Shown one piece after another: positions 6,975-13,847 of a DNA stretch of 24,473 bases. Source of the stretch: a virus; IMG/VR virus record IMGVR_UViG_3300029989_001703, positions 1 through 24,473 of that record. One strand, written 5' to 3'. Every line of letters starts with the position of its first letter. Positions within the stretch are counted from its first letter, which is position 1. The notes under the pieces are model-generated. The model was not told the DNA's origin. It worked only from the letters and a program-made list of their open reading frames with translations, and did not search any database. Position numbers and translations under genes: made by a program.

Positions 6975-6994
6975 TTGCTGCTCCTGAAATGCAA

Positions 6995-7016
6995 ACGGCC
7001 CGCAATTGCGGGCCGT
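6995..7016 (-). terminator. Perfect 22-bp palindrome between tail fibre and next gene
   Basis: ACGGCCCGCAA pairs with TTGCGGGCCGT without mismatch. On the minus strand it is followed by TTTGCATTT, so it may be a leaky terminator or an mRNA-stabilising hairpin. The next ATG, with its AGGAG site, starts about 20 bp beyond. Confidence 0.55.
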
Positions 7017-7043
7017 GCGGTGAAGATGCTTTTGTGCTGCTGA

Positions 7044-7751
7044 TTAGACTTTGCCGCGCACCGTGATGCAGGCCCGGGTCTGCGTGGTGTTGCTGCCGCC
7101 GCCCATTGCTTGTCGCATCACTGTGACCGAGTTGAGCGCAGTGCGCCCCGTCGATGCACTGACGACTTCCTGAAAGATCGCGTCGGTCGTGCCGCTGGCG
7201 TTGTCGATCTGAGTGGTGACCTGCACGCGCATCGTGCTGGCGTCGCTGTAGGCGATCGGCAGCGCGACGGTCTGCGAGGTTTCGCTCGTGCTCCAGGTCG
7301 AGTACACCGTCTGCTCGACGATGCCGTTGGGGAAGTACTGCACCTGTGCCGATGCGGCGAAGTCGTCGGCCTTGGCGTAGTACGCGCCGTGTTGGCCATC
7401 GAGCATGTCCGCATCGAACGCACACCCTGCACCGTCCACCAGCAGCAACTGGGCGAGCATGTGGGCGCCGTCGAACATCGCCATCGGCACGTAGTTGTCG
7501 AGCGTCACGAGATGCGCGTAGCGCGCGTCGAGCGCGGCCAGCAGCTGCGCGTCGTTGGACTTGGCCGGGGTGATGCCAGCAGCAGCAAGCACGGCCAGCA
7601 GCTCGGCTTGCAGCATGTTGAAAAAGTTCGCGACGAGGATCGTGCGCGGCGTGTTCGTGGCTGCGTCGCCGTCCGTGAACCAGCCTCCGGTGCCCGCCGT
7701 GCCGACAGCCGGCCGCGTGGCCACCGCCGTTGTGTGGTCGTATTTGTACAT
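7044..7751 (-). CDS. Tail fibre protein
   Basis: This 235-residue protein has an N-terminal attachment-like region (MYKYDHTTAVATRP..., about 1-85) that mentions GGWFTDGD and FFNMLQAELLAVLAAAGI, followed by the phage-fibre motif DADMLDGQHGAYYAKADDF at about 125-145. The C-terminal part is a beta-rich domain ending in ITVRGKV. The LDGQHGAYY motif is typical of tail-fibre shaft repeats. I set the start at ATG 7751: the frame is open for 88 more codons, but that part is the shadow of the gp48-like gene. It follows the gp48 gene with a 13-bp gap, the usual place for Mu-like fibre genes. It probably binds the host surface. Confidence 0.8.
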   Translation of the reverse strand: MYKYDHTTAVATRPAVGTAGTGGWFTDGDAATNTPRTILVANFFNMLQAELLAVLAAAGITPAKSNDAQLLAALDARYAHLVTLDNYVPMAMFDGAHMLAQLLLVDGAGCAFDADMLDGQHGAYYAKADDFAASAQVQYFPNGIVEQTVYSTWSTSETSQTVALPIAYSDASTMRVQVTTQIDNASGTTDAIFQEVVSASTGRTALNSVTVMRQAMGGGSNTTQTRACITVRGKV

Positions 7752-7764
7752 TCCGAATGCCTGT

Positions 7765-9294
7765 TTAAGAGAAGAGCAGATAGGTATGCGCCGGCTTGAG
7801 CCGCAGCAGCAGCGCCCGCAGGCTGTTGGGCAGGGTGACGGTGCTGCTGACGACCCACGTGGCGTCCCACTCGATGTCGCCCAGCGCGTCGCCGCAGCCG
7901 TCGAGGCCGACGCGAAACGGGTGGCACTCGGTGATCGTGATGGTGTAGCCAGCCGCCGCCGCGACAGTGGTGAAGTAGCCAATCGACTGGCCGCCGCGTG
8001 CAGCGAACGCGGCAACTACAGCAGCCCGGCGCTGCGCCAGCGTTGCTCCGGCATCGGGCGCCTGGCCGACGAGCAACTCGTAGTCGGTAATGAGGGCCGT
8101 CGTCGTCACCGGGCAGCAGTCGAGCAGCAACTGATCGGCAGACGCCTGCACGCGCGCCAGCTCGATCGAGGCGCCGTCGAGCAGCGGTTCATCGTCGAGC
8201 CAGGCGGGGCCGCGCGGCATGAGCAGTTGCAGTGCGGTCGCGTAGGAATTCTCTGCATCGGTCACTGTTACCAGCAGCTGATCGGTCGCGGCCGATAGCG
8301 CACTGCTGCCGCCGCCGCTGCTGGCGTCGATCGTGCCTCCCGCCGCACCCGCGCTTTGGTCCCAGGCACGCCACGTTGCAGTCATTTGCGCGACGCCGGC
8401 AGCCGGCGTGTAGCGCAACACGTCGGCAGGCCGCAGCAGCAATGCCGCAGCAGCAGTCACCGCGCCGACGCTTGCCCACGTCGCGCCGGCGTTGATCGAG
8501 TAGTCCCAGCCCGCGCCGGTCGTCGCAGTCAGCGCAATGCCGAGCGGGTCGCCTTCGGCGTCGGTCGCGCCGGCGAGCAGCGCGGACACGCGCACAGTCG
8601 CCGACGCGCCAACATCGATCGACAACGTCGGCGAGCTGGCGACCAACACCGGCACGGTGTTGAACGGCGCGGTCGGCACAGCGTTGATTGCACGGTCGCC
8701 GCGCGTAAATCGCAGCTCGTCGAGCCAGCCCAGGTAATAGTTCGCGCCCTCTTGAGTTTGGCCAACGTTCATATGTTGCGACGTCAGCGCGGTGCCCGTG
8801 CGTGTCGCAGCCGTCGCGCCGACATTGCCGTTGACAGAGACAGTGAGGGTGCCCGACGCCGTGCAGCGAGCGGCAACAAATGCCCACTGCCCTACCTGCA
8901 CGACACCGGTTGCAGTCGTTGCATCGGCGGAGGTTTCTGCCCAGCATCGCAACTGCCCTGCCGCATTCACCCAAAACAAAATTCCGTAGCGATACACGCT
9001 CGACCGCGTGTCGAGCAATACGTGATACGTCGCCGTCAATGCCGATGGCCGAATCCACCCTTCAATGGTCCACGCACCCGACGGCGCGAAATCCGCGCTG
9101 TCCGGCGCAGTCAGATAGCCTCCGGAAAACAGCAGGCTGGCACTGCCCCAGCGCGATTGCGCAGTGTCGATCTCGACCGCGCCGGTGGCTGTGACCGCGC
9201 GCCGCGCGGGCGACGAGTCAACGATGACACGGCTGCCGTCGCTGCCTTCGGCATGCAGCAGCAACGACACCGAGGAAAACAGACTGTCGGTCAT
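7765..9294 (-). CDS. LamG / adhesin-repeat / YmfQ (Mu gp48-like) fusion baseplate protein
   Basis: This 509-residue protein joins three parts. Residues about 1-210 are a LamG/concanavalin-like domain (WTIEGWIRPS, QWAFVAARC, GWLDELRFTRGDR). Residues about 215-340 match a repeat known from large bacterial adhesins (TDAEGDPLGIALT, YSINAGATWASVG, LRYTP, WRAWDQSAGAAGGT). Residues about 344-509 are a YmfQ/DUF2313 domain, the Mu gp48 baseplate protein (ALQLLMPRGPAW, ECHPFRVG, LRALLLRLKPAHTY). Free-standing gp48 proteins are about 190 residues. A GGAG site precedes ATG 9294, 2 bp after the gp47 stop; an earlier TTG at 9306 is less likely. A GTG at 8265 could give a lone YmfQ form. The added domains suggest glycan or surface binding at the baseplate rim. 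Confidence 0.85.
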   Translation of the reverse strand: MTDSLFSSVSLLLHAEGSDGSRVIVDSSPARRAVTATGAVEIDTAQSRWGSASLLFSGGYLTAPDSADFAPSGAWTIEGWIRPSALTATYHVLLDTRSSVYRYGILFWVNAAGQLRCWAETSADATTATGVVQVGQWAFVAARCTASGTLTVSVNGNVGATAATRTGTALTSQHMNVGQTQEGANYYLGWLDELRFTRGDRAINAVPTAPFNTVPVLVASSPTLSIDVGASATVRVSALLAGATDAEGDPLGIALTATTGAGWDYSINAGATWASVGAVTAAAALLLRPADVLRYTPAAGVAQMTATWRAWDQSAGAAGGTIDASSGGGSSALSAATDQLLVTVTDAENSYATALQLLMPRGPAWLDDEPLLDGASIELARVQASADQLLLDCCPVTTTALITDYELLVGQAPDAGATLAQRRAAVVAAFAARGGQSIGYFTTVAAAAGYTITITECHPFRVGLDGCGDALGDIEWDATWVVSSTVTLPNSLRALLLRLKPAHTYLLFS

Positions 9295-9296
9295 CG

Positions 9297-10334
9297 TCAG
9301 CTCCAAGTGATCGAGCCGGGCAGCGCGATCTCGCCCGCCGCGTACACGATGTTGGCCGCCGGCACTACCAGCGTGAAGTGCTCGACGCCAGCTGCGCCAG
9401 CGATCGCTTCATCGAGCCGCGACAGCCAGAGCGTGCCGCCCGGTTCCGCCTCGCGCCGCACGAAGTCGGCCACCTCGGCAACCACGGCCGCGCGCGTTGC
9501 GGTGGTGTCAGGCACCAGGCCGCTGATGGTGATGGCCAGCGGCACGCCGATCGGCGCCAATGCGGTGATGCGGGCGCATACGGGCTTGCGCACCGGGTCG
9601 GTCAGATACGCCTGCACGGCCGTGACGAGTGCACCGCTCGGGATGCTGTCGCCAGCCATCACGCGCACGTAAACATCCGGCGGGGCCGCTGCCACCCAGG
9701 CGCGCGTGACGCCAGCGACTTCCAGCGCCCACTCCACATAGTCGGCTTCCGCCCCGCCCTGCGGTGGCAGCTGTATGCGCGCCTTGATGCGCGCAAACAG
9801 CGCCGCGTCGGACTCGACATCACCGCCGCCGGTCAACGCGCCGGCAACGCCGACGGACTGCACGCCCGACACCGGAGACACCAGAGTCAAGGTCTGCCCG
9901 GCCTCGCGATTGCCGGCTGCGCCCGCGTCGTTGGCCGTGACGGTCACATCAAGCGTGGCGCCGGTGGCGGTGCCGCCGGTGGTGACGGTGTAGAGCGTGC
10001 CGTCGAGCGCGCGCAGAACGGCAGTCGTGCCGACGACTGCGCCGGCGGCAGTCGTGAGCGTCACGGTGCCGACCGCCTTCGACGCCGCCTTGCGCGGGAT
10101 GCTGAGCCAGATGCTGGCCCAACGGTCGAGCACGGCGTCCTCGGCAGTGTCTGGCAGCGCCTGGTCAGCGACCCATGCCTGATGGGCGTACAGGCTGTGC
10201 ACGCTGTAGGCCAGCACGCGGCCGTAGACCGGCGCATCGGCGCGCCGCAGCGCATCGGTGATGCCGAGGCGCCCGAGCAGGTCGGAGACGATACGGCCGA
10301 TCAGCGTCGGCAAGGTTGGGCGGTCAAACGGCAT
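9297..10334 (-). CDS. Baseplate J-like protein (Mu gp47-like)
   Basis: This 345-residue wedge protein joins the baseplate periphery to the hub in contractile tails. The N-terminus (MPFDRPTLPTLIGRIVSDL) and the sequence DALRRADAPVYGRVLAYSVHSLYAH are typical of the Mu gp47/P2 gpJ family, as are DRWASIWLS-IPRKAASKAVGTV (about 80-100) and the C-terminal region with RLDEAIAGAAGVEHFTLVVPAANI. A central beta-rich domain (about 105-185) is present. The start is ATG 10334, which overlaps the gp46 gene by 11 bp; the open frame further upstream is a shadow. It is followed directly by the gp48-like gene. Confidence 0.93.
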   Translation of the reverse strand: MPFDRPTLPTLIGRIVSDLLGRLGITDALRRADAPVYGRVLAYSVHSLYAHQAWVADQALPDTAEDAVLDRWASIWLSIPRKAASKAVGTVTLTTAAGAVVGTTAVLRALDGTLYTVTTGGTATGATLDVTVTANDAGAAGNREAGQTLTLVSPVSGVQSVGVAGALTGGGDVESDAALFARIKARIQLPPQGGAEADYVEWALEVAGVTRAWVAAAPPDVYVRVMAGDSIPSGALVTAVQAYLTDPVRKPVCARITALAPIGVPLAITISGLVPDTTATRAAVVAEVADFVRREAEPGGTLWLSRLDEAIAGAAGVEHFTLVVPAANIVYAAGEIALPGSITWS

Positions 10335-10770
10335 TGAGTTTCTCCCATGCGTCGGCGTAGCGCAGGTCGATCTTGCCGCCGGTGGTGCGGGTGAGGTGGA
10401 TGGTGAGGTCGAGGCGCTGCTGACCATTGCGCACGGCGGTGGCGTCAACCGCGGCGACGACGCCGTCGTCGACCATCCACGTGAGGGCCTCGATCGCATA
10501 GACCCGGGCGTCGTTCAGCGTGGCCGTCGTGAGCGTGCTGCGCGCCAACAGCCAGAGGCGCGATCCGATTCGGTCGCCCGGCACGTCGGGATAGCTGTCG
10601 CCCCACCAGCCCATGCGCTCGTCACCGGGCAGCAGATCGTCAGGCTCGGCGCGGCGCCATGTAAACAGGCTGATGACGACAGCACGAGCCAGGGCAGCAT
10701 CGGGATGCATGCCGAGGTCGAGCGTGCTGCCGGCGACGGTGATCGTGGCAGGCGATGCGGTGTAGAGCAT
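10324..10770 (-). CDS. Phage GP46-like baseplate protein
   Basis: This 148-residue protein carries the marks of the Mu GP46 family: WWGDSYPD, then GDRIGSRLWLLARSTLTTATL, then ALTWMVDDGVV and a C-terminal DLRYADAWEKL. Mu gp46 is equivalent to the P2 gpW/T4 gp25 class of sheath-initiator or wedge proteins that link baseplate and sheath. The order gp45-gp46-gp47-gp48 is kept exactly as in Mu. Its gene follows a hairpin and overlaps the baseplate J start by 11 bp. Confidence 0.92.
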   Translation of the reverse strand: MLYTASPATITVAGSTLDLGMHPDAALARAVVISLFTWRRAEPDDLLPGDERMGWWGDSYPDVPGDRIGSRLWLLARSTLTTATLNDARVYAIEALTWMVDDGVVAAVDATAVRNGQQRLDLTIHLTRTTGGKIDLRYADAWEKLNAV

Positions 10771-10792
10771 GAGCAGCTTTCAGAAACGACAA

Positions 10793-10813
10793 ACCCCGCC
10801 GGAGCGGGGTCTG
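10793..10813 (-). terminator. Hairpin between gp45-like and gp46-like genes
   Basis: ACCCCGC pairs with GCGGGGT around a four-base loop (10793-10810). On the minus strand it is followed by TTGTCGTTT, a poor T tract, so it may slow rather than stop transcription. It occupies the only sizeable gap (68 bp) in the baseplate genes. Confidence 0.5.
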
Positions 10814-10838
10814 TGCGGGATGGCCGTGTGTGCGGCGC

Positions 10839-11483
10839 TTACGCCATCGGGACCGGCCCGTCGGTGGTGACGGTGTCCGAGCCGCCATGCACGGCGCGCA
10901 CTGCGTGATCGTGCTCGTCGTAGATCTCGCGCATGCCGCGCGCGGTGTGCGCACCGCCCGCGTCGGCGACATCGCCGGCCGCCGTGATGTTGGCTTCGCT
11001 CGTCACGTTGCCTTGCGCAGCAACGGTGGCGTCAGCAGTGACCGGGCCGGTCACGTGCAGCGCGGCCTCAATCGTAACCATCGGCGTATCGGTGATCAGC
11101 ATTGGCTTGCCTGCACCACGCACGACGATGCCCGTGCGCGTGAGGTGCACCGACTGGCCCTGATCGTCGTAGACAGCAACTTCGCCCCCGGCAAGATTGC
11201 GCAGCCGGTAGCGGCGGTCGCAGACCGTCAGCACCACACCATGCCCACGGTCGCCGTCGAGGTAGGCAGAGACCTTCTCGGCACCGATCAGCGGGGCGGC
11301 CGTGAAGCCGTAGGGCTCGACGTGCTCGATCGCGTCCTTCGCTTCGTCGCCTTCAACCGTGACTTGCAATCGCTGCATGCCACCGCTGCTGTCTACGGCC
11401 GTCACCATGCCGCGCGCGAGCATGTTGCCAACGCGCCGCGCGATCGGCGCCAGCATGCGGGCCATCATCCGATCATTCGACAT
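10839..11483 (-). CDS. Baseplate spike protein (Mu gp45-like)
   Basis: This 214-residue protein belongs to the Mu gp45/baseplate assembly protein V family, the membrane-piercing spike at the tail tip. The N-terminal OB-fold part spans about 20-115 (RLQVTVEGDEAKDAIEHVEPYGF, GDRGHGVVLTVCDRRYR). A beta-helix-like stretch with short Val/Thr/Ala repeats follows (about 135-185: VTGPVTADATVAAQGNVTSEANITAAGDV). The C-terminal region contains EHDHAV, an HxH motif like the one that holds a metal ion at the apex of P2-type spikes. The start overlaps the end of the gp44-like gene by 11 bp. Confidence 0.92.
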   Translation of the reverse strand: MSNDRMMARMLAPIARRVGNMLARGMVTAVDSSGGMQRLQVTVEGDEAKDAIEHVEPYGFTAAPLIGAEKVSAYLDGDRGHGVVLTVCDRRYRLRNLAGGEVAVYDDQGQSVHLTRTGIVVRGAGKPMLITDTPMVTIEAALHVTGPVTADATVAAQGNVTSEANITAAGDVADAGGAHTARGMREIYDEHDHAVRAVHGGSDTVTTDGPVPMA

Positions 11484-12549
11484 AGGTGACTTTCTTCTGC
11501 TTCTTCAGCCTGTGGACGACGGCCGGCGTGATCCAGCCCGCTACCGGGCCAACGCTCAGCGTGGTCTGCGGGCCTTCGGCGCCCAGCGCCCAGGTGACTT
11601 CGGTGATCAACATCGCTTCGTCCCAACCGATCAGCGCATCACGCACATGCACCATCTGGTTCGGCTGCCAGAGCGCCCCGGTGCTTTGGCGCCAGCCCTG
11701 CACCACGTATTGAGTGACTTCCGAGCGCGCGCTGCGGTGATCGCGCTCATAGGTCGCGCGCTCTTGCACCGTGGTGCCATCGGCCTGCCCGCTCTGCTTG
11801 ATCAACAGCGTGCGGTTGCGGCCGATGTCGGCATCCGTCGCGCGGCCGGCGGCACCGTAACCAGCTGCAGGGCTGGCCGCGTCTGCGCCGGTGGACGACT
11901 GCCCGCGCACCACGTAGTTCGCGAACCTGTCCTTGTTGTCAAGGTCGGCCGACGCGCTGCGCACGTTGACGCCCAGCTCCAGCGCGTCATCGGCGCGGCT
12001 GCTGCCGACGTCGATCAGCACCAGGTTACCGACGGCATCGTCCGTGGCAAGCAGGCCGCGCGGGCTTAACAGGCGATCGAGCGACTCCTGCACGGTTTCG
12101 CCCTGCTCGATCTGGTGCTCTGCAACCGTGGCGACTGTCTCGATCTGCGCATGCACGCTCACGCTGTAGGACGACGCGAGCGCGCTGGCGATGCGCTCGA
12201 CGCTCAGCCCGCGCCATTGCCCCGGCGAATAGATTGCCGAGCAGTCGACGAGGTCGGCCGTCTTGCTTCGGCCCCGGATGCTGGCCGTAATGCTCCTGTC
12301 GTCGTAGCTGATTGGCCGCGCATCGATCCAGCCGGTCATTACCAGGTCGGCGCCGATGCGCACTTCCACGGCCTGCCCGGCACGGATGCGCCGCACCATC
12401 GCGCTGACTGCCGCGCCGGGCATGGCGGCCGTGACCCCGACCTCAAAGCTTCGCGACATGCGGTCGATGCCGGCGGTGATGCTGACCGCCAGCCAGCCCG
12501 CGTAGTCGATGCCGGCGATTCGGACGCTTACGGTGTTGTCGGCGGCCAT
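11473..12549 (-). CDS. Baseplate hub protein (Mu gp44 / gpP-like)
   Basis: This 358-residue protein fits the hub family of contractile tails (Mu gp44, P2 gpD, T4 gp27 class), which links the tail tube to the spike. Visible features are an N-terminal VRIAGIDYAGWLAVSITAGIDRMSRSFEV, the barrel-like GQAVEVRIGADLVMTGWIDA with DRSITASIRGRSKTADLVDCS (about 60-110), and a C-terminal YVVQGWRQSTGALWQPN followed by WALGAEGPQTTLSVGP. A CAGGAG site precedes ATG 12549. The first 22 bases overlap the end of a 50-residue gene. Neighbours gpN-like and gp45-like match the Mu order. Confidence 0.93.
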   Translation of the reverse strand: MAADNTVSVRIAGIDYAGWLAVSITAGIDRMSRSFEVGVTAAMPGAAVSAMVRRIRAGQAVEVRIGADLVMTGWIDARPISYDDRSITASIRGRSKTADLVDCSAIYSPGQWRGLSVERIASALASSYSVSVHAQIETVATVAEHQIEQGETVQESLDRLLSPRGLLATDDAVGNLVLIDVGSSRADDALELGVNVRSASADLDNKDRFANYVVRGQSSTGADAASPAAGYGAAGRATDADIGRNRTLLIKQSGQADGTTVQERATYERDHRSARSEVTQYVVQGWRQSTGALWQPNQMVHVRDALIGWDEAMLITEVTWALGAEGPQTTLSVGPVAGWITPAVVHRLKKQKKVTYVE

Positions 12550-12680
12550 GGGTGCTCCTGTTGTGCGCGGTACTCATCGAATGCCCATTGCCAATGGAAC
12601 GTGCATGCCATGAGGCGGCCGTTCTCACGAGCCAGCCACCCGAGCCAGCGGTGCCAGAGGTAGACGTGTTCGTTGTGCAT
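12528..12680 (-). CDS. Small Trp-rich phage protein, 50 residues
   Basis: An ATG at 12680, preceded by a good AGGTGA ribosome-binding site four bases upstream, opens a 50-residue frame ending in TAA at 12528. It starts MHNEHVYLWHRWLGWLAREN and later has CTFHWQWAFDEYRAQQEHPW. Six of 50 residues are Trp, with WxxWxxW spacing at 9, 12 and 15. It fills exactly the gap between the gpN-like gene (stop at 12684) and the gp44 start, overlapping the latter by 22 bp. Position, spacing and ribosome-binding site make it a real gene. The family is unknown to me; a helper of gpN or the hub is a guess. Confidence 0.7.
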   Translation of the reverse strand: MHNEHVYLWHRWLGWLARENGRLMACTFHWQWAFDEYRAQQEHPWPPTTP

Positions 12681-12683
12681 CGC

Positions 12684-13847
12684 TCACCTGCTCAAAACCT
12701 GCAACGGCAACGCCGGCAGGAACAACGGGTCATGCACGCGATTTCGCGCGCAGATCTCATCTGCGCGTGTGGCGTCGCTGTACAGGTCGTAAGCCAGCAC
12801 AGCGGCCGGCATGACGGCGCGCGGCGTGACGGTCATCAGCCGCGCGGAGTCGCGGGCGCGCGTCGCAACGTCGGTGATGACGGCGGTGCGCAGATCGGCA
12901 AGCACGGCAAACGATGCATCGGTCGCGGTTGCGGCTTCAGCGTCGATCGCCGCGCAGATGCGGTCGCGTAGCTGCTGCGCATCGTCGAGCACGGGCAGCG
13001 ACGGCATGGCCGCCAGCGTGTTGCTGGCCAGCACGACGAGCTGCATGCGCACCAGCGTTTGCAGCTCTGCGGTGTTGGCAGTGGTGGCCACCATCGCCGG
13101 GGTTGCTGATGCATCGGCAGTGCTGCGGTGCACCGGCAAGCCGGGCATGAGGTCGAGCACGCCGAAGGCACCGGCCAGCAGCGCGCCGTAATCGGCCGTG
13201 GTGACGCCGACGAACAGGTCGGCCACGCCTTGCGCAAGTTCTGCCGGCGTGCGCAACAGCGTCTGCACCTGGTTGATGATGCCGGTCGGGCTGACGACGC
13301 CCCATGCACCCTGCACGACTGCCAGCGCTGCCTTGGCCGATGCCATCGCCGCATCCACCACGTGCGCGGGCTGGTTGGCCACGCTGATGCCGGCGGCTGC
13401 ATCGGCCTTGCCTGCCGTGGTGACAGCGGCCGATGCGATCGACACCTGCGCGGCCGTGGCCGGCGTTGACGTCGGGAAGGTAAGTGCGCCGCCCTCGACA
13501 AACGTGAGGTTGAACCGGCACAGCCCACCCTCCTGGTTGCTGTGCGATACCCGGCAGTCCTTCACCGAGACAGTGAGCCGGCCGTACCACGGATGCACCA
13601 GCGTGCCCGAGCCGGCAGCCTCGATCGCGGCCAGCAGCGCATCGCGCCGGGTCATGTAGTCGGCGCCAATGACAAACGCCGTCACGCTGATTTCGCGCGT
13701 GGCGCGCCCGAGGTCAGCGACGTAGGGCACATCGCGCATCGGATAGTCGTAGACCTGCAAGCGGCGGCCGGCGGTCATGTCGTCGGCCGTGGCTTCGAAA
13801 GGCACACCGCGAAACGATGCGGCCATGAGTTGCTCGCGCCAGCTCAT
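12684..13847 (-). CDS. DNA circularisation N-terminal domain protein (Mu gpN-like)
   Basis: This 387-residue protein has the N-terminal domain named after the DNA circularisation protein of Mu (gpN, gp43): SWREQLMAASFRGVPFEATADDMTAGRR, then YPMRDVPYVADLGRATREISVTAFVIG and GTLVHPWYGRLTVSVKDCRVSHS (about 1-115). The name is historical; in Mu-like phages this product is a tail/baseplate component next to the tape measure. The rest is Ala-rich helical sequence with CRFNLTFVEGG near 125. The ATG overlaps the tape-measure stop by ATGA (13844-13847). Confidence 0.92.
   Translation of the reverse strand: MSWREQLMAASFRGVPFEATADDMTAGRRLQVYDYPMRDVPYVADLGRATREISVTAFVIGADYMTRRDALLAAIEAAGSGTLVHPWYGRLTVSVKDCRVSHSNQEGGLCRFNLTFVEGGALTFPTSTPATAAQVSIASAAVTTAGKADAAAGISVANQPAHVVDAAMASAKAALAVVQGAWGVVSPTGIINQVQTLLRTPAELAQGVADLFVGVTTADYGALLAGAFGVLDLMPGLPVHRSTADASATPAMVATTANTAELQTLVRMQLVVLASNTLAAMPSLPVLDDAQQLRDRICAAIDAEAATATDASFAVLADLRTAVITDVATRARDSARLMTVTPRAVMPAAVLAYDLYSDATRADEICARNRVHDPLFLPALPLQVLSR

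Noticed and set aside
7752-8015. Upstream extension of the tail-fibre frame
   Set aside because: It overlaps the YmfQ domain of the preceding gene and has shadow-type composition; the ATG at 7751 is the natural start.
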